From contig SBBU01000071.1 of NCBI GenBank assembly GCA_005239585.1, positions 1 to 7,278 of the forward strand: a stretch of DNA of 7,278 nucleotides, written 5' to 3'. The translations under genes were made by a program, and so were the position numbers. Below the pieces are notes generated by a model. That model was not told the origin of the DNA and did not search any database. It saw only the letters and a list, made by a program, of their open reading frames with translations. The DNA is from Planctomycetaceae bacterium. Lineage in GTDB: Bacteria; Planctomycetota; MHYJ01; SBBU01. This document shows positions 1-6,563 of this stretch, one piece after another. How positions within the stretch are numbered: the stretch's first letter is position 1; every line of letters starts with the position of its first letter.

Positions 1-37
1 AATGGCAAGCCACGGAGTATTCTGAAAGTGCGGGATA

Positions 38-1174
38 ATGTCCTCAAACAAAACTGCCCCTGTTTCGTACAATAATAAAATGAAGCGACTCGTCCTATCC
101 CTCTCAGCTCTTCTTTTGGCATTTTCATCCCAAGACTGGCCAGCCACAGAAGAGGCAAAAAAGGCGCTTGAAACACTTTCTAAAAAGGTCGAAGGAGATG
201 ATGTCCATAAAAAGGCGCTCGGATATGTAGCTCATGTGTGCAAGTCATCCGAGGCGCAATTCGAGCGGGCTAATGTCTTTTTGGAAACCTATGCAAAGAA
301 GATGAAGGAACTGCTAATTGAGCATGAGCCAAAGGTACTTTATGCAGTCTCCTTCGAAAAGACAAAGGACTTTGAAAAGTATGCAAGCAAGCTGGGAGGG
401 CCTGCAAGTGCGGCAGGATTCTATAATCCAAGCACGAACACCCTAGTCTCAAATTTGTCGGCAGGGCTCGGGAATATAGCCCACGAAATGACACATGCCC
501 TACAATTTAATGATGGCTGGAAGGCCTCACCTAACCACTGGTTTATGGAAGGTATTGGGGCCTTTCTTGAAAATTGTCTTCGAACGCCCAAGGGGGAGTT
601 TATCGGATTAGGTTATTCTCATTTCAGGCTTGCTGGGCTTCAAAAAGAAGGGCTTTCACCGCTTGCAAAATTTATGAAATCTTATTCCGGCCTCAAGTCA
701 TATTCTCAGGGCCGCTGGATCCTAACATATCTCAACTATAAAGGCGTTCTAAAAAAATTCTATGAGGAATTCAGAGATAGCGTTAAAGAAGACAAATCTG
801 GGATAAAGGCGCTAGAAAAAGTTACAGGTAAAACGATAGAAGAGTTCGAAGTAGAATGGAAAAAATGGGTGGAAGGAATGGAGTCGGAGATAAGCAAGTT
901 CACTACAAAGCCATATCCTGCCCTCGGAGTAATCGGTAAGAGAACAGATAATGGATTACAAATCTATGCAGTCTCGAAATTTTCAAATGCAGACGGGGTT
1001 CTAAATGAAGGCGATGTACTTATAGAAGCTAATGGCAAATCAATTAAAAATATGGAAGACCTTGTAAAGGTTTACATGACAATGAAACTCGGCGACGAGA
1101 TCACTATTAAATTCCTCCGCAACGGCAAAGAGGAGACCAAGACAATAAAGCTGACCTACCACATCGACGGTTAA
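38..1174 (+). CDS. Exported gluzincin-type (HExxH) peptidase with C-terminal PDZ domain
   Basis: Probable zinc metallopeptidase acting outside the cytoplasm; its substrate is unknown. In the 378-residue form, a basic and hydrophobic segment at residues 15-30 looks like a signal peptide or membrane anchor. A charged helical region follows. The zinc motif HEMTH is at 149-153, with the likely third ligand Glu171 in WFMEG, which is the HExxH plus downstream Glu pattern of gluzincins. Residues about 220-280 are helical and resemble the tail of peptidase-MA/DUF1570-like domains. Residues about 293-373 read as a PDZ domain (LNEGDVLIEANGKSI core). The start is uncertain: ATG at 38 gives a 14-residue extension, while ATG at 80 puts the basic residues directly before the hydrophobic stretch. 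Neither has a good Shine-Dalgarno. A GATAAT hexamer at 34-39, without a clear -35, could favour the ATG at 80. An in-frame TGA at 23-25 shows the gene is not cut by the window edge. The family is clear; the function is inferred. Confidence 0.82.
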   Translation: MSSNKTAPVSYNNKMKRLVLSLSALLLAFSSQDWPATEEAKKALETLSKKVEGDDVHKKALGYVAHVCKSSEAQFERANVFLETYAKKMKELLIEHEPKVLYAVSFEKTKDFEKYASKLGGPASAAGFYNPSTNTLVSNLSAGLGNIAHEMTHALQFNDGWKASPNHWFMEGIGAFLENCLRTPKGEFIGLGYSHFRLAGLQKEGLSPLAKFMKSYSGLKSYSQGRWILTYLNYKGVLKKFYEEFRDSVKEDKSGIKALEKVTGKTIEEFEVEWKKWVEGMESEISKFTTKPYPALGVIGKRTDNGLQIYAVSKFSNADGVLNEGDVLIEANGKSIKNMEDLVKVYMTMKLGDEITIKFLRNGKEETKTIKLTYHIDG

Positions 1175-1207
1175 TCCGATCAAATTATCCTGTATCACAG
1201 GCTGCGG

Positions 1208-1239
1208 AAAAATTTCGAAAACGCGTTTTCGAAATTTTT
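1208..1239. repeat. Perfect 32-bp palindrome, possible terminator or operator
   Basis: Every base pairs across the centre at 1223/1224. The structure is built from two copies of the 8-bp palindrome TTTCGAAA (1213-1220 and 1227-1234) flanking ACGCGT, with A5 and T5 at the outer ends. As RNA it would form a 14-bp stem with a CGCG loop and end in a U run, 33 bases after the stop of the upstream peptidase gene, so an intrinsic terminator working in either direction is plausible. The stem is AT-rich, and the paired 8-bp palindromes would also suit a dimeric DNA-binding protein. The palindrome itself is certain; its role is not. Confidence 0.6.
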
Positions 1240-1315
1240 GAGCAACAATATGGGCTCCTGACTTGATCAATGCAGCACCCTATGCTCAATTTATTTGAAC
1301 AATAACTATCTACAG

Positions 1316-1369
1316 GTTAAACCCGCTGCTATGTAAATGTCAAGCAACACACATAGCAACGGGGTTAAC
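1316..1369. repeat. Long imperfect inverted repeat upstream of the GYF gene
   Basis: Arms 1316-1334 and 1351-1369 match at 17 of 19 positions as inverted copies, separated by 16 bases. Allowing one G-T pair, the stem extends three more pairs to 1313-1372, so its right arm reaches the -35 element of the promoter proposed at 1370-1397. It is not followed by a T run, so it does not look like an intrinsic terminator. It could be an operator, a cruciform-forming site or a small repeat element. Confidence 0.5.
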
Positions 1370-1397
1370 TTGCCTTGGTGGAAATACCTATTATAAT
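1370..1397 (+). promoter_or_regulatory. Sigma70-like promoter for the GYF-domain gene
   Basis: TTGCCT at 1370-1375, a 16-base spacer, then a consensus TATAAT at 1392-1397. Transcription would begin near 1404, leaving a leader of only about 18 bases before the ATG at 1422, consistent with the weak Shine-Dalgarno (only GGTA is visible). The -10 match is exact; the -35 matches at its first three positions. Confidence 0.5.
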
Positions 1398-1421
1398 GAA
1401 CTTTCATATTTTTGGTAATAT

Positions 1422-2369
1422 ATGACTGAGCTTGCAGGGGATAAGTGGTTTGTAGTAATATCGGGCAAAAGGGAGGGACCGTATGACCCTAAGAGAATAA
1501 GTGAAATGCTATTGCAGGGACAAATTACATCACAGAGCTTTGTGTGGAAAAGGGGGATGTCAGACTGGCTGAAAATGTGTGATACGCTCGAGTTCGGAAT
1601 GCAAACAGATGGAGAATCTCCAATTTCCGATCCGGAAAGACCGGTAGAGGGCACAACAGAGCCTTCACAGAATAGAACTAAAACATGTCCAACCTGCAAC
1701 GGACTTTTGAAGGCAGATGACAATATTTGCAAGTGGTGTGAAGGTAAAAGCGAGAGCACCCCACCTGCACCTAGTCAAACTGCTAGTAGACGCCCAAGCC
1801 GCTTTTCTAAATATGGCTTGGATAAAGGTGCTGCCAGAGGCAGAGGATCATTTCACTCATCTGATAGGAAGCGGTCTCTCGGTACTCAATCAAGGTTTAG
1901 AGCGCGAGGATATGGGTCAAGGAGTTCAGGTTCAACAGGTGCAATAATTGCCCTAGTCTCTGCAGGCGTAGGGATTCTTAGCATGTTTCTACCATGGATT
2001 AGTGTAAAAGTAAGTTCAACCCATGGTTTCTTTTCAGCAACTGTTAGCGGTTTCACATGCATGAATGCGTTATTTGAAGTAGTGATTATTCTTCTTTGCC
2101 TTGCAGCCTCACTGATAGTTTCAATAATTGCCGTGACAACAACTGAGAACGCTACAAAAAAGACGCTTGGGTGGATAATTATGGGTGCTGGTGGTGTTGC
2201 ACTAATATTATTTTTTATAGCATTAGCCAGGGTCGGTTCGTGGGGAACATTTCATGGGTCTGGCGTATCTGGTGGAACCGGGTGGGATATGGGTTTCTTT
2301 CTTTCACTTTTGTGTTCGATTGGAACAGGAGCAGGAGGGTTCATAACAGCACAGAGCAAAAAGAGCTAG
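1422..2369 (+). CDS. GYF_2-domain, zinc-ribbon, four-pass membrane protein
   Basis: Function unknown. Residues about 8-52 form a GYF_2 domain (WFVVISGKREGPYD, then FVWKRGMSDW), a small fold thought to bind peptides that often heads bacterial membrane proteins. A zinc ribbon follows, with CPTC at 89-92 and CKWC at 103-106. Residues 110-172 form a Ser/Arg/Gly-rich, positively charged and probably disordered linker. Four hydrophobic segments lie at about 173-194, 216-238, 249-269 and 289-310, and the protein ends with a short basic tail. With the charged linker cytoplasmic, both N-terminal domains would face the cytoplasm. Start ATG 1422 is supported by the promoter at 1370-1397. The gene runs alone, 248 bases after the peptidase gene, and converges on nfo. 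A stress-sensing or envelope-organising role can be imagined but nothing in the sequence shows it. Confidence 0.85.
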   Translation: MTELAGDKWFVVISGKREGPYDPKRISEMLLQGQITSQSFVWKRGMSDWLKMCDTLEFGMQTDGESPISDPERPVEGTTEPSQNRTKTCPTCNGLLKADDNICKWCEGKSESTPPAPSQTASRRPSRFSKYGLDKGAARGRGSFHSSDRKRSLGTQSRFRARGYGSRSSGSTGAIIALVSAGVGILSMFLPWISVKVSSTHGFFSATVSGFTCMNALFEVVIILLCLAASLIVSIIAVTTTENATKKTLGWIIMGAGGVALILFFIALARVGSWGTFHGSGVSGGTGWDMGFFLSLLCSIGTGAGGFITAQSKKS

Positions 2370-2385
2370 TAATGTGTGGAAACTG

Positions 2386-2405
2386 AAAGGCGGCTTTATT
2401 TTTTT
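2386..2405 (+). terminator. Weak terminator-like hairpin and T run between convergent genes
   Basis: A short AAAG/CTTT stem with a GCGG loop is followed by ATTTTTTTATT, 17 bases after the GYF-gene stop. The four-pair stem is poor, and the T run overlaps the last lysine codons and the stop of nfo on the other strand. It is the only candidate for ending GYF-gene transcription in the 26-base gap. Confidence 0.25.
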
Positions 2406-3235
2406 ATTAGACCTCTGAGTATTTCAAGATTCATGACATCCATATCCCCTTCTTTTGGCGTTTCAATCACCATGGGGAGACTTGCGAGTCGCTGATCATT
2501 CAGGACAAATGCAAATGCATCTTTGCCTATTTGGCCCTTCCCTATATGCTCGTGCCTATCAACCCTGCTTCCAAGTTGTTTCTTCGAATCATTCAAATGA
2601 AGAGCAAACAAATTCGACAGACCCACAATGCGATCGAATTCAGCCCTAGTGGCATCAAATCGTTCCTTGGATGTGATATCGTACCCTGCAGCAAACACAT
2701 GACATGTATCAAAGCAAACACCAACCCTTTCTTTATTATTGACACCAGCTAATATCTCTGCCAGCTCTTCGAATCTGTTTCCGATTGTATTACCCTGTCC
2801 TGCTGCTGTTTCGAGCAGGATTCTTACACTGCAGTTAGGTGTCTTGTCTATGACTGCATTCAGTCCGCTGATCACACTTTTTATGCCTTGATTTCTATCA
2901 GATTCACCTGCTGAGCCCGGATGGAGCACAAAGAGTGGTATCGACAAAATGCTGCATCTTTCCACCTCGTGCGCTAATGAATTAACAGACATGTGCCAGA
3001 GCGGTTTCTTTGGAGAAGCAACATTCAAAATGTAACTGCCATGAGCCATGACGATTTTGACATCAGCCTTTTGCCTCCCATTTTCAAACTCCTTGATCTC
3101 TTTATCACCGATCGATTTTGCCTTCCACTGCCTCTGGTTCTTTGTGAATATCTGAATTGCCTGACAGCCAAGATCCTTCGCCATCTCGAATGTCTTTGAG
3201 TAACCGTCTGACGTGAAAAGATGGGCTCCCAGCAT
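2396..3235 (-). CDS. nfo: Deoxyribonuclease IV (AP endonuclease)
   Basis: Endonuclease IV cuts DNA 5' of abasic sites and clears 3' blocking groups in base-excision repair, using three metal ions in a TIM barrel. The nine metal ligands known from E. coli Nfo are all present: His65, His105, Glu142, Asp176, His179, His213, Asp226, His228 and Glu258. The blocks LLETAAGQG, VCFDTCHVFAAGYD, LHLNDSK and DRHEHIGKGQIG are typical. At 279 residues the length matches the family (E. coli 285), so the gene is complete. The start at 3235 gives MLGAHLF, aligned with the usual family N-terminus, although the upstream sequence holds no strong Shine-Dalgarno. Only 8 bases separate it from the bioB stop, so it is probably the last gene of the operon and translated from the same message. 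Confidence 0.97.
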   Translation of the reverse strand: MLGAHLFTSDGYSKTFEMAKDLGCQAIQIFTKNQRQWKAKSIGDKEIKEFENGRQKADVKIVMAHGSYILNVASPKKPLWHMSVNSLAHEVERCSILSIPLFVLHPGSAGESDRNQGIKSVISGLNAVIDKTPNCSVRILLETAAGQGNTIGNRFEELAEILAGVNNKERVGVCFDTCHVFAAGYDITSKERFDATRAEFDRIVGLSNLFALHLNDSKKQLGSRVDRHEHIGKGQIGKDAFAFVLNDQRLASLPMVIETPKEGDMDVMNLEILRGLIKK

Positions 3236-3243
3236 AGATTCCG

Positions 3244-4215
3244 CTATGGTTCAAGTATCTCGCAGCCCTGCTCCAGTACCATCTTGCAATCCTCTTTGAA
3301 AGACTTTCCCGGCGTGGTGAGATAACCGTCTGTAAACATTGAATTAACAACCTTGAGGGCAAGCGGCTGCATATCGCGAAGGTTGTATTCGCGTCCGCCA
3401 GCAACACGAATATCTTTCGTTGGGTTGACAAATCTAAAAAGGGCCAGAATTCCAAGGCATTTCTGGGGCGTGAGATTGCGGTTACTACCAAGAGGAGTCC
3501 CATCAATGGGATTCAGGAAATTAACAGGAATGGAATCAATGTCTAGTCTTTTGCATTCGAATGCAAGGTCAACAATGTCCTCGTCCGTCTCGCCCATCCC
3601 TGCAATGCCGCCAGAACATGTACCCATGCAGACCTTCTTGCAATAGTCTATGGTATTCAGGCGGTCTTGATAGGTATGTGTAGAGCAGATCTTTGGAAAA
3701 TATCTGGGTGACGTCTCCAGATTGTGATTGAATCTATCAACGCCTGCTTCCTTTAGCATTTTAGCCTGATCAAGATTCAGAATCCCTAGTGAAGTACAAA
3801 CATTCACTTTGACCGTTTCCTTGATCTCTTTCACAGCCTTGCAGATTACATCCATGTCGTGTCCGTCCGGTCCTCTTGACGCTATCACAATGCAGAATTT
3901 CCAAGCATGGCTCTTTTTTGCCCTCTTGGCAGCCTCAACTATTTGTTCTGAGGCCAAGAGTCTGTACTTTGAAATATTTGCCTTGCTGATCGACGATTGG
4001 GAACAAAAACCACAGTCTTCTGAACATATCCCGCTTTTGGCATTCAAAAGCACATGGAGCTTTATCGCGTTGCCGTGGTGATAGCGTCTAACTTCCTGTG
4101 CCGCATCCAAGATATCCTTGAGGTCAGAGTCAGGTGCCCGAATAACCTCAAGACCTTCTTCAGCGGTAATTACATCTCCTGCCAGTACCTTATCAGCAAG
4201 TCTGTAATAGTTCAC
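3244..4215 (-). CDS. bioB: Biotin synthase (radical SAM)
   Basis: Inserts sulfur into dethiobiotin in the last step of biotin synthesis. The radical SAM cluster motif is C64-x3-C68-x2-C71 (CSEDCGFC). The ligands of the second, sulfur-donating [2Fe-2S] cluster fit Cys108, Cys140, Cys200 and Arg270, by comparison with E. coli BioB. Typical blocks include HNLETSP, CSGGIAGMGET and RVAGGRE. At 323 residues the length is normal. The start is a GTG at 4213-4215: an in-frame TAA lies 9 bases upstream and no ATG lies nearby downstream. Its Shine-Dalgarno is weak, so coupling to upstream translation or modest expression is likely. It sits 48 bases after murA and 8 bases before nfo. No bioA, bioD or bioF occurs in the window, so the rest of the pathway must lie elsewhere or the cell imports a precursor. 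Confidence 0.97.
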   Translation of the reverse strand: MNYYRLADKVLAGDVITAEEGLEVIRAPDSDLKDILDAAQEVRRYHHGNAIKLHVLLNAKSGICSEDCGFCSQSSISKANISKYRLLASEQIVEAAKRAKKSHAWKFCIVIASRGPDGHDMDVICKAVKEIKETVKVNVCTSLGILNLDQAKMLKEAGVDRFNHNLETSPRYFPKICSTHTYQDRLNTIDYCKKVCMGTCSGGIAGMGETDEDIVDLAFECKRLDIDSIPVNFLNPIDGTPLGSNRNLTPQKCLGILALFRFVNPTKDIRVAGGREYNLRDMQPLALKVVNSMFTDGYLTTPGKSFKEDCKMVLEQGCEILEP

Positions 4216-4263
4216 ACTGGTAACTTAAACAATTTCAAGATTTTTTCAAGGAGTGAGTGCTAT

Positions 4264-5520
4264 TCAAGCACGTTCTATTCTTGCGCCTAGTTGCTGAAAT
4301 CTTTCCTCAATCCTCTCGTACCCACGATCGATATGGTAGACACGATTGACTTCAGTCTTGCCCTCTGCACAAAGCCCTGCAAGCACGAGCGCTGCGGAGG
4401 CCCTTAGGTCTGAGGCCATAACAGGAGCGCCTGAAAGTTTCGGCACACCATTCACAATTGCAATGCTTCCCTCCTTTCGTATATCTGCCCCCATTCGCAA
4501 CAGCTCAGCAACATGCATGAATCTATCCGGGTATATTTTTTCTGTGATAATGCTGATACCCCCTGCAATAGACAAGAGTGCCATGATCTGTGCCTGAAGA
4601 TCTGTTGGGAAGCCGGGATAAGGCAACGTTGTAATGTCAGTTGATTTTAATCGTTCACGCGGGAGGATGCGAAGTTCAGTGCTGTCTGCCATTACTCGAA
4701 CGCCAATTCGCGAGAGGGTTTCAATAAGACACGCAAGATGATCAACTCTTATGTTCTTTATTGTTACGTCGCTATTAGTAATCGCAGCAGCAAGCATGAA
4801 AGTGCCTGCTTCAACCCTGTCAGGGATAACTTCATGCTCTACACCTCTAAGCGACTTGACACCCTCTATCACCAGCTTTGGGCTTCCAATGCCAGATATT
4901 TTCGCCCCCATTTTGTTGAGAAAATAGCAAAGTTCCTGTACCTCTGGTTCACAGGCAGCATGGTTTATAACGGTTACCCCCTCCGCCAGACATGCTGCCA
5001 TAACCATGTTTTCAGTACCCGTTACAGTTGGTCCGAATGCCCCTCCCAAGTATACTGGTGCTCCGACGAGTTGTTCAGCGCTTGCTATAATGTATCCAGA
5101 GTCAGTGGTTACCTTCGTCCCCAAAGCCTCTATACCTTTGAGGTGCAGATCGACAGGACGCACCCCGATTACACATCCCCCCGGCAACGAGATCCTTGCG
5201 TTTTTCCTCTTGCCTATAAGCGGGCCCAGCAGGCAAAACGAGGCGCGCATTGTAGAGACAAGCTCATACCTTGCTGTGCAGTTATCTTCAGACTTGACCT
5301 CCAGCTCCAATGTTGTGCCCTGCCTTGAGACCTCTACACCGAGTTCAGTAAGAATAAGACCCATTGTCTCAATGTCTTTAAGATGCGGGACATTTTTGAG
5401 TATAACCTTCCCTTCTGATAGCATGACTGCGGCCATTAGAGGAAGAACAGCGTTTTTAGATCCAGATACCTCTACTTGGCCATTTAAGGTATGTCCCCCT
5501 TCTATTATGAATTTGTCCAT
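4264..5520 (-). CDS. murA: UDP-N-acetylglucosamine 1-carboxyvinyltransferase
   Basis: Transfers enolpyruvate from phosphoenolpyruvate to UDP-GlcNAc, the first committed step of peptidoglycan precursor synthesis in the cytoplasm. Visible catalytic features: Lys22 and Asn23 in GSKNAVLPL; Cys116 in GGCVIGVRPVDLH (the fosfomycin-reactive cysteine, Cys115 in E. coli); Asp307 in FPTDLQAQ; and Arg399 in HIDRGYERIEE. At 418 residues it has the standard length, and the two-domain inside-out barrel sequence is complete. Because the active-site residue is Cys and not Asp, the enzyme is predicted to be fosfomycin-sensitive in principle. The start at 5520 is well supported by GGGGA six bases upstream (5527-5531). 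It follows the TerC gene by 32 bases and precedes bioB by 48, with no evident terminator in either gap. Confidence 0.98.
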   Translation of the reverse strand: MDKFIIEGGHTLNGQVEVSGSKNAVLPLMAAVMLSEGKVILKNVPHLKDIETMGLILTELGVEVSRQGTTLELEVKSEDNCTARYELVSTMRASFCLLGPLIGKRKNARISLPGGCVIGVRPVDLHLKGIEALGTKVTTDSGYIIASAEQLVGAPVYLGGAFGPTVTGTENMVMAACLAEGVTVINHAACEPEVQELCYFLNKMGAKISGIGSPKLVIEGVKSLRGVEHEVIPDRVEAGTFMLAAAITNSDVTIKNIRVDHLACLIETLSRIGVRVMADSTELRILPRERLKSTDITTLPYPGFPTDLQAQIMALLSIAGGISIITEKIYPDRFMHVAELLRMGADIRKEGSIAIVNGVPKLSGAPVMASDLRASAALVLAGLCAEGKTEVNRVYHIDRGYERIEERFQQLGARIERA

Positions 5521-5552
5521 TCTGCTTCCCCAGCTAACAAGATTCTACATCA

Positions 5553-6563
5553 CTAGTGACTATTTTCAAGATTTGATTTATTTTGATCAGTGCCTCCATC
5601 AGGCGGATTACCACCCAATTTGGGTAAGATCTCAGTCTTTTCATTTGACCTGTCTTCCTTAATAAGAAGAGATGCAATGATAGCACCTCCTATTAGCCCA
5701 CCTACAACACCCAATGTGATACCGATATGCATCTTAACATGATGACTTGTTACCATCTTTATCCCAATAAATGCAAGTACAAGAGCAAGTGAAAACTTGA
5801 GGTATTTTAACTTGTGTAAAAAACCAGAAATCACGAAAAAAAGTGCCCTGAGCCCAAGTACTGCAAATATATTGGACGTAAAGGCGATAAAAGGGTCATT
5901 AGTAATAGCAAGGACAGCTGGAACAGAGTCAATGGCAAACATTACATCAGTTGTCTCAACAACAAATACCACAAGTAAAAGTGGTGTTGCTAAAAGCCGT
6001 CCGTCTATCCTGACGAAGAATTTTCGTTCGTGGTATTCATGGGTCGATGGAAATATTTTCTTAAATAGTCCTATTAACGGATTCCTTTCAGGATGCGGTG
6101 CCTCGTCCTTTGAAAATAGCAACTTAAGACCTGTTAGGATCAGTAGACCTCCGAACACATATATCATCCAATCAAATGCCTTTAGCAGTTCAATACCCGA
6201 TAGGATAAAGAGAATCCTCATCACTATTGCCCCAATTATTCCCCAGAAAAGGACGATGGGTTGAGCAGCAAGAGGGACATGGAAATAAGAAAATATGACC
6301 ATAAAGACAAATAGGTTATCAACACTGAGCGTCTCCTCGACAAGATAAGCGGTTAGGAACATACCGGCATACTCTACATTTACAAAGATCAAAATTCCTA
6401 AATTAAAAATGAGTGCCAGAGAAATACAAATGCAGGCCCAGATACTCGCCTCTCTCATCCTCATAACATGCGCGCGTCTATGAAATATCAGTAGGTCAGC
6501 AATGATCACACAGAGTATGAAGGCTATGAATATAACCCAGTGCCAGATAGTCCAGATAGGCAT
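5553..6563 (-). CDS. TerC/Alx-family integral membrane protein
   Basis: A 336-residue membrane protein of the TerC family. Members such as Alx of E. coli and TerC homologues of Bacillus are linked to manganese export or metal loading of exported proteins; the substrate here is inferred only. About nine hydrophobic segments span residues 7-27, 40-62, 68-92, 101-122, 132-150, 190-214, 225-247, 254-271 and 277-300. The conserved acidic membrane motifs are EETLSVDNLFVF (Glu76, Glu77, Asp82) and ETTDVMFAIDSVPAVLAIT (Glu203, Asp206, Asp212). A cytoplasmic loop lies around 151-188, and the hydrophilic C-terminal tail (about 302-336) is rich in Asn, Gly and Lys. The start at 6563 has AAGGA six bases upstream (6570-6574) and overlaps the stop of a small upstream frame (TAATG). 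It is the first gene of the probable terC-murA-bioB-nfo unit. Its leader is unusually structured but lacks a recognisable yybP-ykoY manganese riboswitch. Confidence 0.93.
   Translation of the reverse strand: MPIWTIWHWVIFIAFILCVIIADLLIFHRRAHVMRMREASIWACICISLALIFNLGILIFVNVEYAGMFLTAYLVEETLSVDNLFVFMVIFSYFHVPLAAQPIVLFWGIIGAIVMRILFILSGIELLKAFDWMIYVFGGLLILTGLKLLFSKDEAPHPERNPLIGLFKKIFPSTHEYHERKFFVRIDGRLLATPLLLVVFVVETTDVMFAIDSVPAVLAITNDPFIAFTSNIFAVLGLRALFFVISGFLHKLKYLKFSLALVLAFIGIKMVTSHHVKMHIGITLGVVGGLIGGAIIASLLIKEDRSNEKTEILPKLGGNPPDGGTDQNKSNLENSH

Noticed and set aside
1241..1289. Second hairpin formed by TGAGCA and TGCTCA flanks after the 32-bp palindrome
   Set aside because: Only a 7-bp match with a long, unpaired interior; expected by chance at this length.
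4738..5328. 196-codon plus-strand open frame
   Set aside because: Lies wholly inside murA on the opposite strand, which is a certain gene; the translation has no protein-like motif.
5006..5662. 218-codon plus-strand open frame over the murA start and TerC end
   Set aside because: Antisense shadow of murA and the TerC gene.
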